DNA of 64,000 nucleotides from Nautilus pompilius (GCA_018389105.1 JACATO010001731.1:1-64000); one strand, 5' to 3'; shown: positions 1 through 12,924, numbered from the stretch's first letter. The notes: generated by a model not told the origin, from the sequence alone. Numbers and translations are program-made.

Positions 1-709
1 ATAATTCTGGATCTGGCCATTTCTTATCTATCCGCTTGCATCATCAATAAAGTTAAAAAGTAAATAATAATAATAAAAACCAATGCTTACCAGAGACACA
101 AGAGGAGGACAAATCTTGTCCATGTTGCTGGACCACATGGTCCCATCACTGGTAATAATTTTTTTTTGCTACTTTAGATATGGGCTGGATCTCTTCAGAA
201 ATACTTCTCATGTGCGATTCTCCTCTCCCCAGCTTTGCTTCAAGCAGTGATTCCTGGTAGGTGATAATCTGGGTAAAAGGGTAGGATGATCAGTGGGATT
301 GTGCAGGTTCATGGTAGTTGAACTAAAGCCAAAAATTAAAATGACAAAAAAAAATATAAATGCTTTTGATTCTCATCGTGCTTTTCACTTGAAATATTCA
401 TGAATTACCAAGCGAATTACAGTGAAAAAAGATTTTATGGGCTACACGCATTGTTCATAAACTGTATTAGGATAGGACTGAACCTGTTCAATGCACATTG
501 GAGCACATATGTTTGCAGACTTCTTTAACTGCTGCTAAAGGAACACTTCAGTCTCTGTAGCAGACAAAAGATGGATGATATCAGCACTAGAGAATTGAGA
601 CTTTTTCATGTAGAGCCAACATTTGTTGTAGGTATATGAAATTTACACAAAAGATGTCATCAAACACAATCAATCATTTCAAATTTATGTTAGACAATTA
701 TACCATTCA

Positions 710-725
710 TCTCTCTCTCTCTCTT
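710..725. repeat. CT microsatellite, unit 1 upstream block
   Basis: Short CT run about 1 kb before the receptor. The same site is a CT run of different length in units 2, 3 and 4. Confidence 0.8.
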
Positions 726-1477
726 CTCCATCGCAATATCTGTTAACCAGTTTATGATTTATCTAGCTTAATTATTATCTTATACCAATAGTTAAACTGG
801 ACAGTTCCTGTATAAGTGTTTAAAACTTTTACAAAATATAAAAATGCATATTTTTGTCTGTCTTTTTTTTCAATTTAGCAAAGAAAACAAAGCCAAGTTT
901 CATGCAATTTTTAAAACTAATAAATATACTGCAGTTTCTCTGTTTATTTCATTATTCCCATTTGGGTTTTAATATAACACCTGTATTTGATTTATTGGTT
1001 TTAACTGGCTATGTGATCATTGCTCTTTCATGATGAAAATTATCTAAGTTGTTCAATCATTTCAAAATTGCAGACATTGCAAAAGATGCCCCTAGCTATT
1101 TCTCTCAATGACAAGTTTAGTCAGCCACACCTAAGGAAGCAAAGAACAAACAGAGACCTTTACCTTTGTTTTGTGCCCTGTATATTGTAGTAGTTAGCAT
1201 TCCTTTGGACTTTTAGCTTGAACGCTGTATTGTCTCGAGACAATTTCTGGTTAACCAGGGAACATAAGTCAATCATGCCCATCTTAATCACTGGAAGTCT
1301 ATTTCCACTGAGCTTCACATTTGTACCTGTAATGTTCTTGCTAACAAAGCCCTTCACTTTTTAGAGTTTGACTATAGAGGATATGAATTCACATTTCCTA
1401 GAAACTGATATGACCTGATGACATTCATTTTCAAATCAAAAACTGATACAAATATTTACCTATTTTTCAACTTTCAG

Positions 1478-1732
1478 ATGATGCAACAACTTAATTTCTT
1501 CAACAAAACAAAGCCTGAAATCCAAATAAGCAAAGACATTCCGACACTGAAAACAAAGAGAAGCCAGCCACATTCTATCAACAAAAAAGAACAGCAAGTA
1601 GGTTACTTCCAAGTACAATTTTAAAGATTAGAGACATCTATATTTATTTATTTATTAACACAAGCAGCATTTAAAATATAGAACATAATATTAAACCTTA
1701 ATTAAAATAAATCACAAAATACCAAACTTATC
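1478..1732 (+). other. Possible 5' UTR exon and leader of receptor copy 1
   Basis: A pyrimidine-rich stretch ending in TTTCAG at 1477 is a good splice-acceptor match and lies about 255 bases before the receptor start codon. The same acceptor is kept in all four units. No other coding frame is convincing here, so an untranslated leader exon is the simplest reading. This is inference; no transcript evidence is available. Confidence 0.3.
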
Positions 1733-2773
1733 ATGGCAAACAGAACTGTTGAATCTACAACAAATATGAAAGACAATTATTGGGAAGTGATACTTTTGAT
1801 TTGGAGATATTGTTGTCCTGTCACTCATGACTACTGGGGATAATTGGGATAAAGGAAACACTTTGTCAATACTGGTTTACAGCAGAAAAACATGAGAAAA
1901 AACAACCTAGGAACTCAGTCATCATACTTTTCAATTGTTGATTTACTGTACATATTATTGAGTGCATTACCCTATTGGCTAAAAAATGCGTACGAATAGA
2001 TATATCTGCTTACAGCCCAATTGTGTGTAAAGTTCGTTTGTGGTTGTCAGGATCGCTTCAGCAATATCAACATGGATTCTTGTAATTATCACACTGAAGA
2101 GACTTTATTCCATCTTCAGACCACTGGACTCCTGGACACAGAAATCATCTAAGTTGTGTGAATCTCTACTAATTATGGTTTGGTGTCTTTCGGTTCACAG
2201 CCATAAACTCTCATTACCTGTATGGTTGGGGGAGAGTGTACTACAGGAACAGAAAAATACACTTAAGCTGTGGGCACTATTGCTCAATGTATAGGTTTTC
2301 TGATTATTATTTCTTCTACTTTAATCACTGGTTGACATTAAGGTACTCATTGTTTGCCTATATTCCTTTGGGGTTCTCCTTTTGAGTAATGTTGCCATCT
2401 TGTATAAGTTAACCATTGGAAAAGATCAGAGTTTCCTAAAGGATTCGACATCAGCCTCCAGCAAGCGTAATGAACAGGTCCGCAGAAATCTGAAGCTGAT
2501 CATCTCTCTAAATGTGTTTTTTTTTTATTTCAATGGTACCAATGTGTGTTTTGTTGGTAAATCAAAGAACCTGGAATCGTGGGAAATCTGGCTATATATA
2601 TCATATAAGTGACACAATTGCTAGGATGCTTGTATATACAAATCATTCAGCCAATTTCTTTTTTTATTTTCTGACCAAACAATTCAAAATGAAATTATTT
2701 GCAATGTTTGGTAAAAGGCTGAAAAAACAATTCACCAAAATCAGATGAGACTCTTACTACAGCAACAAGTTAA
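1733..2773 (+). pseudogene. Receptor copy 1: class A GPCR with many frameshifts
   Basis: This reads as the same receptor as copy 3 (39721-40752), from the ATG at 1733 to the stop at 2771-2773, but no long frame survives. At least a dozen small insertions or deletions separate it from copy 3: an extra C before the first TM1 ATG, extra G in the GGG run after it, a small insertion after the Gly-Asn motif of TM1, a lost A in the Ser-Lys-Lys codons, a lost A at the Tyr-Glu-Ile codons, extra T near the TM6 poly-T run and an extra A near the C-terminus. Real amino-acid substitutions relative to copy 3 are almost absent. That pattern (homopolymer indels without substitutions) also continues in the flanking noncoding DNA, so an assembly or read-error origin is as likely as true gene death. 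If real, no functional receptor could be made. Confidence 0.85.
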
Positions 2774-3236
2774 AAATCTAAGTTATCTTCTTTTTTCTAT
2801 TTTGTTTCCTTAATTAGGTAGTGATAGTTACAAACCACAGTGCTGAGTTATTCATTTATAGTTGATTATGACAGCACCAGTTCTAGATAGCAGGGATAGG
2901 AACTTCGCATACTTTATCCTTAAACCAAAGGACAAGTCTTGTCTTCACACATCTCTAAAACAAATGTGACAGCACAGTAACGCACTGATGAAGACTCATC
3001 CATAGCCACATCTAACTGAACACATTCATGCAAGAAATGTACTTAACACGAGTTCACGCTGCATATCTTCATTGGGGAATAATAGAGTTTCTTTTCTTTG
3101 TTTCCCTATACCATAGATGGGTTCACTAAATGATAAGTTATAATATCTATATATTTTCTAGTTCTATTAATTTGATGCTTCTTTAAAAGAGCAACAAAGA
3201 GAACAGACTCTCTTTCAAATGAACATTTAAACTTTT

Positions 3237-3242
3237 AATAAA
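3237..3242 (+). terminator. Putative poly(A) signal, receptor copy 1
   Basis: AATAAA about 465 bases after the receptor stop, the first such hexamer downstream, and present at the equivalent place in all units. Confidence 0.3.
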
Positions 3243-5803
3243 AATGTACACTCACTGACAAATGTTCTCACGTCTCCCCCTTTCAGAAACTGAAGAATTC
3301 TCAACACTAACAGTCCCTTCGTTTAAACCTATTTGGTCCCTTGACAAGTATGACGCACCTATGCTCCAAATCACAACTAAACTTTAAGTCACTCATAAAA
3401 AGAACAGAACAGAACATAAAAAAACACCTGGTGCCTGGTATTTTTGCTATTTGTGAACGTTACTGACTTTCAAACAAACAGAAGTGAAATAAATACACAG
3501 GATGAACCATATTCACCATTATCATGTGTAACAGTGAGAATTATAAGGGTTTTCCATTTCTGACAATCTATGATTTAATATTGTTTAAACAAATAGTTGT
3601 CGTTATTATTACAATAGACTTGGCAAAGTTTTCCATAACTTTTACTAAACTACCATTTCATTTTATTTACTTGGTATTGCTATTTATTTTAAATATTTAG
3701 TTTAATAAATGCTAAAAAATTGTTTTTAAAAAAGAAATAGTCTGGTTGTTTACTATTATTTTTAATTGTAATAGAAATTAATCAACTTCGGCATAAAGTT
3801 TCATTAACCTGCCAAACAACAAAAATATCTTTCACATACCAAAAATTTCAAGAAAATACATTAAAATCTAACAGTCAATTTAAAATGTGTATAAGACGAG
3901 ATAATCGATTTTCAGCAATTAATTAATTTAAACTCATTACTATTATTATTATTCCAACAATTCCCATCACTGTAAAATTCTCTCTGCTATCATTCAAATA
4001 AAAACTGAAAAACTTTTCAAGTATGCGACCAACTTCTGTAATATTTAGATAAAAGCAGGCAGACATTTAATTTAAAATTAAAATAAATTTGTATTCAAAC
4101 CAGTTTAACAACAACATAAAACTAGGTGGACAAGCAAGCTTAAAGTAGTCAACTGGTGTGGTGACTTATTTCCATTTTAAAACTGTTTGTAACCTAAAGT
4201 TGTTTGTCGCTGGAAGAACCTTTGTGGTTGCACCAGCTGTCATTACATTTTGATAGACAGTATGAAGCCAGTTTGTCCTACCACCTTCATGTCCTTGTAG
4301 CTGAATAGCAGCAGCCAACTCTCTCAGAGGTAAAGGAGAGCTAGCGGACGAGATGATGTGCTTAGTAACAAAGTTCCAAACAGCTTAATAGTACTACCCT
4401 CCATTTTGTTGTTTCTGTTCTTCTGTACCTAGCTATCAGATGTATATTTAACTTGGTGCTGGGTGATTGTTTACACTACTCCACAATTTGTCAGGGTATT
4501 ACACTTCAGCCTTACCTTATGTCCTTCGTTATACTCTTTTTATAATTCTTATAATCCATTTTCACAAATGCCAAACTGCACACTGTGGACATAGTAACAG
4601 TGATGTAAAAGTATAATTGTTAATAAACATTTAAGCACTACCACATTGTTTTTTCTTTTCATCTTTCTCCATCATTCAATCAGCTGCAGTTGGCTGGTGG
4701 CAAATTCTAAACTACACATAACAATATACAAGACATACAACATTTTTTCAATAAACTACGGCCAAAAGTACCAGAAACAAACATTAGGCTCCATTTAGTC
4801 ACTACTATTATATCATATTTTTATTTGAAATCTGAAATCACAAAATATTAAATAAATCTTTTAATTATTTTACTTTTCCTGAAAGTTTCTCTTTCATTAA
4901 AATGACAACGGTGCTAATTACTGATCTGAGTGCATCGAAAAAATCTTAACCTTTGTTCCATGATGACAGGGTCCCACACCTAATGGCAAAACCTATCGCA
5001 TTCCTGGTTTTTACTCGACGGTTTCAGATCTCTTTTTGCCATTTTCATCCCTTGAAAGAATAATTTTCGCCATTAAACTACATCTAAGGGGATTTTTCTG
5101 GTCGGGTGTGGAATAACAGTAAAGCACAAACGAATGCCACTCACAAAGTTTCCACACTTATCTCCCCTTATCCTACATTGATTGGCTTGATTCCATTATC
5201 TCTGGTTCTGATCAAAACAAAAATTAAATTCACCACCAATTTCAACAATCATCATGAAGACAGAAGGTTACACAACCCAAACTGTACATATATAAACTAC
5301 ACAGACGAGTGGTGGTCTGATGTTCTGCCCTATCTTTAATCTTCAGGAGATAAAAAACCTGCTCTACTCTTGTCTATAATCCCTTCACCCACTGTTAACA
5401 TACCAAATATCCACTGGCTGCCAGTCCCATGAAGTCCTCCACCTCCCTGTTACATCTCTTCAGTTTCCTTTCATTCAGTTTCATCTTTCTTACTGTGAAT
5501 CAGTAGATGGAGCTGTCATCTCACATCCAGCATCATAGTGTCTTAAGAGATATAGCTCACCTGCTAAATTAACACTTTTTCCAGCTGTTCTTTGAGCACA
5601 GAGATAAGCACGTCATTTGCTGGAACTTTTCCGTCTATATTCAGACAGGGCAGCAACATTTCACAATTATAAAAGTTAAAATAATGCACAACATCATTTT
5701 CGTGCCAGCAGATATGGAACATCACAACAAACTCTGCAAAGCAGCATCTGGCAGAGTAAGGCGATCCGTGCCCCAGAACAGCTGCTGTGTACGCAACGAC
5801 AAG

Positions 5804-5820
5804 TAGCTCTACCAACTGAG
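5804..5820 (-). other. tRNA-like A-box, possible SINE fragment
   Basis: Read on the minus strand, the bases around 5804-5820 resemble the tRNA A-box and D-arm (CTCAGTTGGTAGAGC). No matching B-box, acceptor stem or cloverleaf was found, so it is not a tRNA gene. It may be a remnant of a tRNA-derived SINE. The same segment is at about 27894-27915, 43780-43796 and 62596-62612. Confidence 0.25.
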
Positions 5821-6031
5821 GATACGAAGTCCGAGAGCACAGCCAGACCATCGTTCCACCTCCCGTTAAAGGGAATCTCTTAATGATCCCTATTATGTTA
5901 ATCGCATGTAAGAGAGTTCGTTTATATCGAAAGCTTAATGTGCTCGCTTCGGAGGTCACCGTCTTCTGTCAATTTAAGTACCTGAAGTTCAATTCCTCCA
6001 GCTCCACATGGATTTCTATCAAATCCATAAA

Positions 6032-6039
6032 CAGCATTT
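6032..6039. repeat. Left flank of hAT copy 1, possible 8-bp target duplication
   Basis: CAGCATTT lies just left of the element and GGCAATTT (9072-9079) just right of it. Units 2 and 4, which lack the element, have a single ATTTGATTGCTA-type site. An 8-bp duplication is usual for hAT elements; here the copies match only partly. Confidence 0.35.
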
Positions 6040-9000
6040 CAGGTTTGCAGCTGGATCAAAAAAACTTTTAGCCACAACTTTAGCTAAATGGGATTCAGAT
6101 TAGCCAAATTCTGCTATTCAAGCCAGGCATTTAAAATGGAAAAATAAAGACAAAAGATCATAATGTAAATTGAAAGTGACTTTATTGTTTACTCTTCTGA
6201 ACTAAAACTTCAATTTCAAAGTAAAACAGAATTTCTGGCCTTCTACCTTTTATAGTCAGTTAATTATACAATGGTTATGTACATCTTGGACAAGCTCAGT
6301 CATGGTGCTCAACAATGAACATTGATTTCAGAAACTTTGATCAGCCTCTATTAAGGCTAGGACTAGTAGCCCCACACTTTCACTAATTATGCCATCCGTA
6401 AAAAAACCTATTCTTTCTCTTGGATCTGTGCCTGAGATGCAGAAACTTTTTTTGAGGAAAGAAAGAAGAAAAGCCCTTCTGTCCTTTCCAGTCCATAGAC
6501 TGAAGGCTTCGTCAAAATCAAAAGACTGAAAAGGAGGTCCTTCTGCCTTAATCATCATGAGTCTGTCCAGGTTCGCCACAGTGGTTCTATTTCGGAGGTT
6601 TGTTTTGATTAAACTTTGCAAGCTGAACCCTCTCTCAGCATCAACAGTGGTGGAAGGCAGAAGTAAATATACACTTGCCAGTGTTCTGATATTTGTGAAA
6701 GCCTCACTATGCCTCCTAAAGAACATGCACCAGAATTCACTACAGGTAAGTTTTCTATGCTGGTACAGAATCTGCTTATAGGCTTCCCACTCAGAATGTG
6801 CATCATCACTGACAATCATAGGGTCATGTACCTCACCTGTGCCACCCTTACACTGACTGCCAAAGTGATCAATGAGAACCTGAAGACTATCCAACCCAAA
6901 AGTCTCCAGATCAGCCTCGGTCACATCTACAAGTTTCTCTGGATTAAGTACATCCAATTCTGAAAGAACAAGATCATCATCCACAGAAAATCTTGATTTC
7001 AGATTTTCAACTACCTTTTCAAGAAAGCAGGACCTGACTCTCTTGAATGTTCCTAGTTGCTTCTTGCTGATAGAAACTTTGGTAGATTTGAAAACTATTT
7101 CACTGAGACTCTCATATTGTTTGGCAGTGATGACAAGAAAGCAGTCAGGTGTACACCATCTTTTTATTTGAGACCTTCTAGTGCAGCACAGGTGGACTTT
7201 ATCAGGGTGGTGACATCAGCATACAGGAGATGAGAGGACTGCAGGCTCATGCAAAGCCTATTTAGATGGGTCAAGGCATCAAAACGAAGATGGGAAATTG
7301 CTATGAAGTCAAACTTGGCAATAAATTTGAGAAGGCCACCTGACCTGGCATTATTATCCTTAGATTTTTTTTCATCCGACTGCTGCAACAGAGTCGTGAA
7401 ATGTAAGCCATCTTGTGCTGAAACTCTCTTTCATTTTGAGCTCTTTTTCATTCAAGATTTTCTGGGCTTCTGCCCAACCCCCTCTGATGGATGGCAAACT
7501 TTTCAAAATACTTAGCTAAATTATTGACATTGTCCTGGTACTTGACAAGATAGGGGATAGATGCTGCAGCCTGACCACTTGCCAGGACCAACTTGTGAGC
7601 ACACAATGGTGTGATAGGACAATGGGATTATCCTTCTTGAAATGTGCTACAACTCCTGAACATATCCCAGTCATTACACTGGCACCGTCCGTGCCAAGAC
7701 AAATTAAATCAGACTTTGGAAGCCCCTTTTGCTCAAGAATAGCAATGACCTCATTATAGATATGTTCTGCCTTAGCCCCTTTCTGAAGGGCTGACAAAGA
7801 AAGGAAATGGTTCTTACCTTTTCCATGTATATGATTAAGTTCTGAGAGATACTGACATCTGTACTCTCATCAGATATCAATCCATACAGTTTAGATGATC
7901 TTGCCTTCCTCAAAACGTTTTGTTCCACTATCTGTGCTAAACAGTCTATGAACTCATCTATTGAATCATGGCTTGTGTACATTAACCCTTTGGTCCTCCT
8001 TCAGAACTACAAGAGCTTTGCATTCCTGAAAGGAGGAAGGAACAACACAAAATAAACTTATCACAGCAAGCCAGTTTGAATCAGATGAGTCATGTTCTCA
8101 TTGTCATGGCATGCAGGCTAATTAAAGCTAAATTTATTGAATTCACATGCTGTACATTTTGTAGTGTAATACTTTTTTATACAAAATTAATTATATTTAA
8201 ACTGATCAAATTCTCAGTTATAACTACATGTGTATGTTAGGTATAATAAAGTAATCAGTATATAATTGTAATTGTATCCTAGAATGACTGGTCAGAAAAT
8301 AAACTAATTTATTTTTATGAATAAGAATTAAAAATGAAAATCACTTAATAGAAATTTTATTTTTGATTTCTTCCTCCACTGACCTTGCATTTTCCAGGAA
8401 CAAATTCTGTAAACTATTACCTGAGATTATTTAAAGGGTGATGCAGAGAAAGTCATACCTGTGACGGTGTATGGTTTGGCAGAGCGACCATAAGTTGTTT
8501 TGGTGGGTCCTCTTTCGCAATGGAGTACACGCTCTTCATGGTTGCCATGACTACTGAGTAAGCTCTGGCTCTGGCTCCCTGTTGCAGTCAACCACGGCAA
8601 ACTTGCGGTCGACAGTTGTTGTTTTTTTTTTTTCATGTTTAATTACGACAGGGGAGGGGGAGGGAGGGATTTCTGGTGCTTTTCCCCCTTTTGTGAAGAT
8701 GTTTATCCCCGACCCGCACCAATGCAAACTTTACAAAAGAAGTTTCCCCCCCACCACCTCCCCCAACCAGGGCTATAGCTTCCTTCACTGTTCACATAAG
8801 GCCCCGATTACGGTGCGTGCAGCCCCGCACTTGGTAGCATTCGGCACCCACATTAATTCCCAAGCACAACAAACGCTTCTTCAGACCGGAAGTTGACGGG
8901 GGCCAGGGGAGAGAACCTAACGGACCTTTTTTCTTGAAGAGCAGAGGTGATGGGAGTGGTGCCTGACCTCCACTGATATGAAGTCAGTGGTTTTATTAAC

Positions 9001-9071
9001 TCACTAAAATATTACTGATCCCCAGATTGGATCGTTAATCGCCATTGGCGATTTGGTTAGCGGGATCCCTG
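6040..9071 (-). mobile_element. hAT DNA transposon, unit 1
   Basis: A 3.0 kb insertion relative to units 2 and 4. The right end, read inwards on the minus strand, begins CAGGGATCCCGCTAACC, a typical hAT terminus; the left end starts CAGG but a long terminal inverted repeat is not obvious. The interior encodes a decayed hAT transposase on the minus strand (6328-8025). The right part (about 8400-8900) is GC-richer than the surroundings, has an open frame on the minus strand (8427-8636) and a G-rich tract at 8650-8668; it may hold the promoter and first exon. The same element sits at the same place in unit 3. Confidence 0.85.
6328..8025 (-). pseudogene. hAT transposase remnant (ZNF862-like), copy 1
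   Basis: Several overlapping minus-strand frames together cover a hAT transposase core. In order from the N-terminal side: a segment with SDESTD (near 7850), a segment with GTDGASVMTG that would supply a catalytic Asp (near 7690), a His-His-Cys motif interrupted by a deletion near 7600, a middle helical region (7164-7388), and a C-terminal dimerisation domain with the conserved Asp-Ala-Glu-Arg-Gly-Phe (near 6610-6640). The frame changes at about 7790, 7600, 7470, 7390 and 7100. A splice acceptor-like TTTCAG precedes the first segment at about 8026-8030. Proteins of this family cut and paste the element through the terminal repeats; this copy cannot make an intact one. Confidence 0.8.
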
Positions 9072-9091
9072 GGCAATTTGATGGCTGCTAA

Positions 9092-9140
<49 letters not shown>
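9092..9140. repeat. ATT microsatellite, unit 1
   Basis: About sixteen ATT triplets immediately right of the hAT element. Units 2 and 4 have only a few triplets at this site, so expansion may have followed the insertion. Confidence 0.95.
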
Positions 9141-9142
<2 letters not shown>

Positions 9143-11083
9143 TGCTACTTGGAAGGTGAGCTTACACCTGATTATTGATTTGTGTCATGGCTGTGCATCA
9201 CCGCGATATAATAATCACATAATAACTGAAAATCAAAGGAGATCCCTCGACATATGGCCCTAACAGGGAAGGGAATGGTATTTGGCAGTAGACCTGGTAC
9301 AAATAAACAAATGCACCATCATATAACAGTCAATAATCTTGGTACTTAGCAGCTTCATGTGCTACGAAACTAAAACTCTGAACAAACAGTGAAGGGCTAT
9401 AGCTTTAAATAATCGCCACAGTTATAATGCTAACAGAACTCTTTGGAAACAAATGTAGATTCTCACTTTGAGATATGCTAGGTTTGCAGGAAGTAAGGGA
9501 ATGAACTCATATTCTCCTTTCTGTTTTAATTCCAGATGTGAACATGACCTTACTAAAGAATTCCTTCAAAATGCAGAACTCATGCTATAATGCAAGTGAT
9601 CTCAATGTAATGAGATCATGTCAGTAGTAAAGACCAATTTATAGTAAACAGAGAATTTTACCTCTAGTTTTCATTCTCTTTACTATTTAGATAATAATTT
9701 GTTTTAAAATAAATTAATAAATAAGAGTAAAAGCAGTGATAATTTATGTTTTTATCAAGCATTTAATTTTACTTCTTTAAAACCTACAAAATAATTCTTA
9801 TCTTCTATTTTTGCAAGTATTTAGTAACTTTTAGTTGTAAATATTAACAGTATTTCAAGTGACTATAAAAATATGCCTTATGTACTTAAAAGCACATTTT
9901 CTATTGTGCTGTATTAACTTAAAAATGGAAAACAAGTTTTCAAATTATCATTGTATAACAATAATCAGTATATTTATTTAGAAGTAATCACACAGACAGT
10001 AACTAACAAAAGCACAAGTGAAATTATGTCAATCCTGGAGCACAACAATTGAAAGGAGATGCAGAGGCATCAAGTGTTTCATAGCTCCACAATTGAAGAT
10101 TTTACTGTTCTGAGGATCTTCTTGGATAATAAGTTTACAGCTGTCAGTTTATCTTTGCCTATATACCACTAATAGCTTTAATAATAATCATCATCTACGC
10201 TAAAGTATATCATTAGTATTTCCAATTTTCCCAATGACAATAAGCAACACCAGCTTTCCCATTAACTACCACTAACACAATAACTGTTTCTTTTAAGTGT
10301 CATCTTGTCTATGGGGTATACATTACATTCATGGTTAGCAGATTGATAATCTCAAATAATTCTTCTCAAAAAAGATGTACTTCTATTAAAGTAGTTGAAT
10401 ATAATACAGGCAGGTGCAAGCTCTTGGATTTTTTGGTGTTCTATAATACTACACTATACACAAACATACCCAGTCTCAGCTAATAATTTCTCTGTATGGT
10501 TATTAAACATTGTTATCGACTGTCAAGTTAAAATTAATCAATTAACACTAATTGCACATTTAAAGTTTCTACCCATGGAAAAAAGGCTGATGTGCTTAAA
10601 TAATCACTGTAGATATAAATATACATAGTACACAACCAGCTGAAGGATTTGGAAATCCATAAAAATTTACATTTAGAAGTAATAATAAAAACAAGAAACC
10701 AAATTCAGGAACAGTACATATATCAGCAGACCTAGTGGGAGCAGGCGATGGTCGGTTAACCGAATGAACTGAATTTAAACAAGTACCACTGCTTATCTAA
10801 CAGATTCTCTCTTCAGTTTACCAACACTAGCTCTCTTTTCTCTAGATTGCCTCCAAAAGCACTAGCCATTGTATTATCAGACAATTTGCAAGGATAACAG
10901 TAATTATTATACTTTGGCCCCCAAAGAGCAGTCCGCTGCGGCGTTATACCTGGTCCCCTGATTAAAAGTGTACAACAGAAAGTACTAACCTTAACAGACA
11001 AAGATGTGACATAAAATGGAAATGTTTACAGTAGAAAATCCAAACCTGTGCCAGAGATGTCTGATCCTGTATGGGTCTGGAAT

Positions 11084-11404
11084 CTCGCTTTCCTGATGGA
11101 CACAACAACTTACTTGAATGAGATGAATATGCTGTGACTTATTCCAGGTGATAAAATCTTTTGAAGCTAAGCAAAAGCTCTTTCATAAACAGCTAAAAGC
11201 TGGTAACCTTAAAAACAACATCACTTGAAATGACATTTGACAGACCTTGTTGAAAAATTATCATCAGACTTCCATAAACCAGCAAAGAGCTTCAGATTCT
11301 TGAGTTCCCTATTTGAAGCAGAAGTTGATGATGCACCTGAAGACTTACAGTTAGAGCTTATTAATTTACAAGATAAACAAAGCAAAAGAGAGAGAGGGGG
11401 GTAG
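11084..11404 (+). pseudogene. ZBED/GTF2IRD2-like hAT transposase relic, unit 1
   Basis: Three short plus-strand frames match the C-terminal part of the SCAND3/ZBED5/GTF2IRD2 type of hAT transposase in order. The first has LAFLMD and YLNEMN (11084-11140; family form LAFLVDIT and HLNELN). The second reads FEAKQKLFHKQLKAGNL (about 11160-11215). The third ends with EDLQLELINLQ (about 11336-11372; family form LQLELIELQ). Frames shift between them and a stop follows at 11402. It is a short decayed piece, not part of the element at 6040-9071, and is present in units 1 to 3. The family call is from memory of the motif. Confidence 0.55.
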
Positions 11405-12390
11405 GAAAATACACAAAAGAAAGCAAAACAAGAGCAGGTGATACAGAGATGCTCAGACAGACAGGAAGACTGTTCGTTGAGACACATGATCCACAAGATT
11501 TCAGAAAAACCTGATACAGTTAGATTAAGACAAAAATTAAGCATTTGCGAGAAGCTACCAGAGGCTAATAAAAAATCTGGAATTGCACAGAAATCACCAA
11601 AGGGAACATTAATACCAGTAAGAACAGTAAATGGTCAATAAATGAGGACATAGCAGTAAAGTGACGAGAGAAATCAGCCTATTTGTCTAAATGGCATAAG
11701 GGAAAAAATCACAGATTGAGTGTTTTCACAAGGATCTGTTTTCCAGGGAATTCCCCCAAAACACGTTTTCTTTTTACGTTATTAGTCTGTTTATGGCACC
11801 AAAATCTTTTTTGTCATTCATCCAAATGCCTTCAAATTTGAAATGCAGTCCCACAATAAAGAGCGTGTCAAATGAAAGGCCATAGGAAGGTTGTTATCTG
11901 CATTACTAAGTTCGTTTTAAATTTTGTTTGACTAAATTGTAAAAATTAGCTACAATAATTAAAAGAAAGTATGCAAAATTCCTATGATACAGCATTCAAA
12001 CGAGTGAGAAAATTGATTGAACTCTGATGAATAGTTCAGGAAAACACTGTGCCAGAATCCTTTCACATGCATTGAAATTGCAAAGTTACCGTGACAACCA
12101 AAGAAATAAAGGTTTATCTACAATACTATATTTGAGTTTTTCCAGATGACCCTTTAAGAATTTGAATGATACTGACTTCATTATCTGAACTGATTTCATT
12201 TGACAATAAACCAGTCCAATTTTATTTCAGAATCAAAGATATACTTAGAAATCATCTTGTTTGTCGGATGGCTTTAATGATCTGCTATCAGTTGTCAGTT
12301 GCATAAAGTAACTGACTCAGGCCAAATCGGCAGGTACCAACAGACGGCTAGAGGAGAGCGGGAATGTAGTGTATTAATGATAATACTCAG

Positions 12391-12736
12391 GATGACAAAA
12401 TTAAAAAAGCTTTCTGTACTATAGAAAAATTCTACTTATTTAAATGATCATTTCTATGTTACCTGAGATAAGGAAGACTGGTTTGCAGGTGTGCTGGCTT
12501 CTGGTCTATCTGCGTACATAAAGTTTCTTGACTATCTGATGTTTGTTCGTATGTCAAGTTACTTTTTATAGATTTTTGGAGATCAGTGGTTGCTAGGTGA
12601 TTAATGTACTAGAGGTCATTTATGGAATTTGAATAAATTAGAGAGGACATGTAGAGGTGTCTGATTGGTGGGTGCTATGAATGTATCAGCAGCAATTATC
12701 TGTTAATGATGATACGAGTATAAACCAACAGAACAC
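12391..12736 (-). promoter_or_regulatory. Minus-strand CCAAT/TATA/first-exon-like module, unit 1
   Basis: Read on the minus strand this has a CCAAT box (12664-12668), a TATAAAAA box (12563-12570) about 95 bases on, and about 100 bases beyond that a splice-donor match CTCAG/GTAAC (12463-12467 / 12458-12462). It is an inverted, diverged copy of the module at 16131-16493, and all three elements are kept in both. No gene is visible downstream on the minus strand. Confidence 0.35.
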
Positions 12737-12924
12737 TTGTTTAATGTATTTCTATTTATCGGCAGCAGCACTTAGAATGGTGATGCCTGTCATTCTGATG
12801 TGAAGAAAGCTGTACCAAAACTGCATCTTTACTGTGACAATAAGTAACATTATACCATTTTTGCAATTTATCACAAATCTCTTTAATTTAATATTAACAG
12901 AGATCTGCTGCGGTTGGTGCTTGA

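Noticed and set aside
6557..7515. Plus-strand frames in the hAT elements (also 44538-45500)
   Set aside because: Antisense shadows of the hAT transposase remnant.
7780..7830. Tiny intron in the hAT transposase (GTAAG...TTTGTCAG)
   Set aside because: It would be only about 30 bases, and the sequence reads through with a one-base shift as transposase-like protein, so a frameshift is more likely than an intron.
9045..9263. Open frame with a long poly-isoleucine run
   Set aside because: It is the translation of the ATT microsatellite, not a gene.
11221..11544. 107-codon minus-strand frame, conserved in three units
   Set aside because: Antisense to the ZBED/GTF2IRD2-like relic, with Cys/Leu/Ser-rich composition expected of a shadow frame; conservation follows from the duplication.
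11438..11641. 67-codon plus-strand frame identical in three units
   Set aside because: Starts with GTG, has no recognised motif, and identity is no more than the surrounding noncoding DNA shows.
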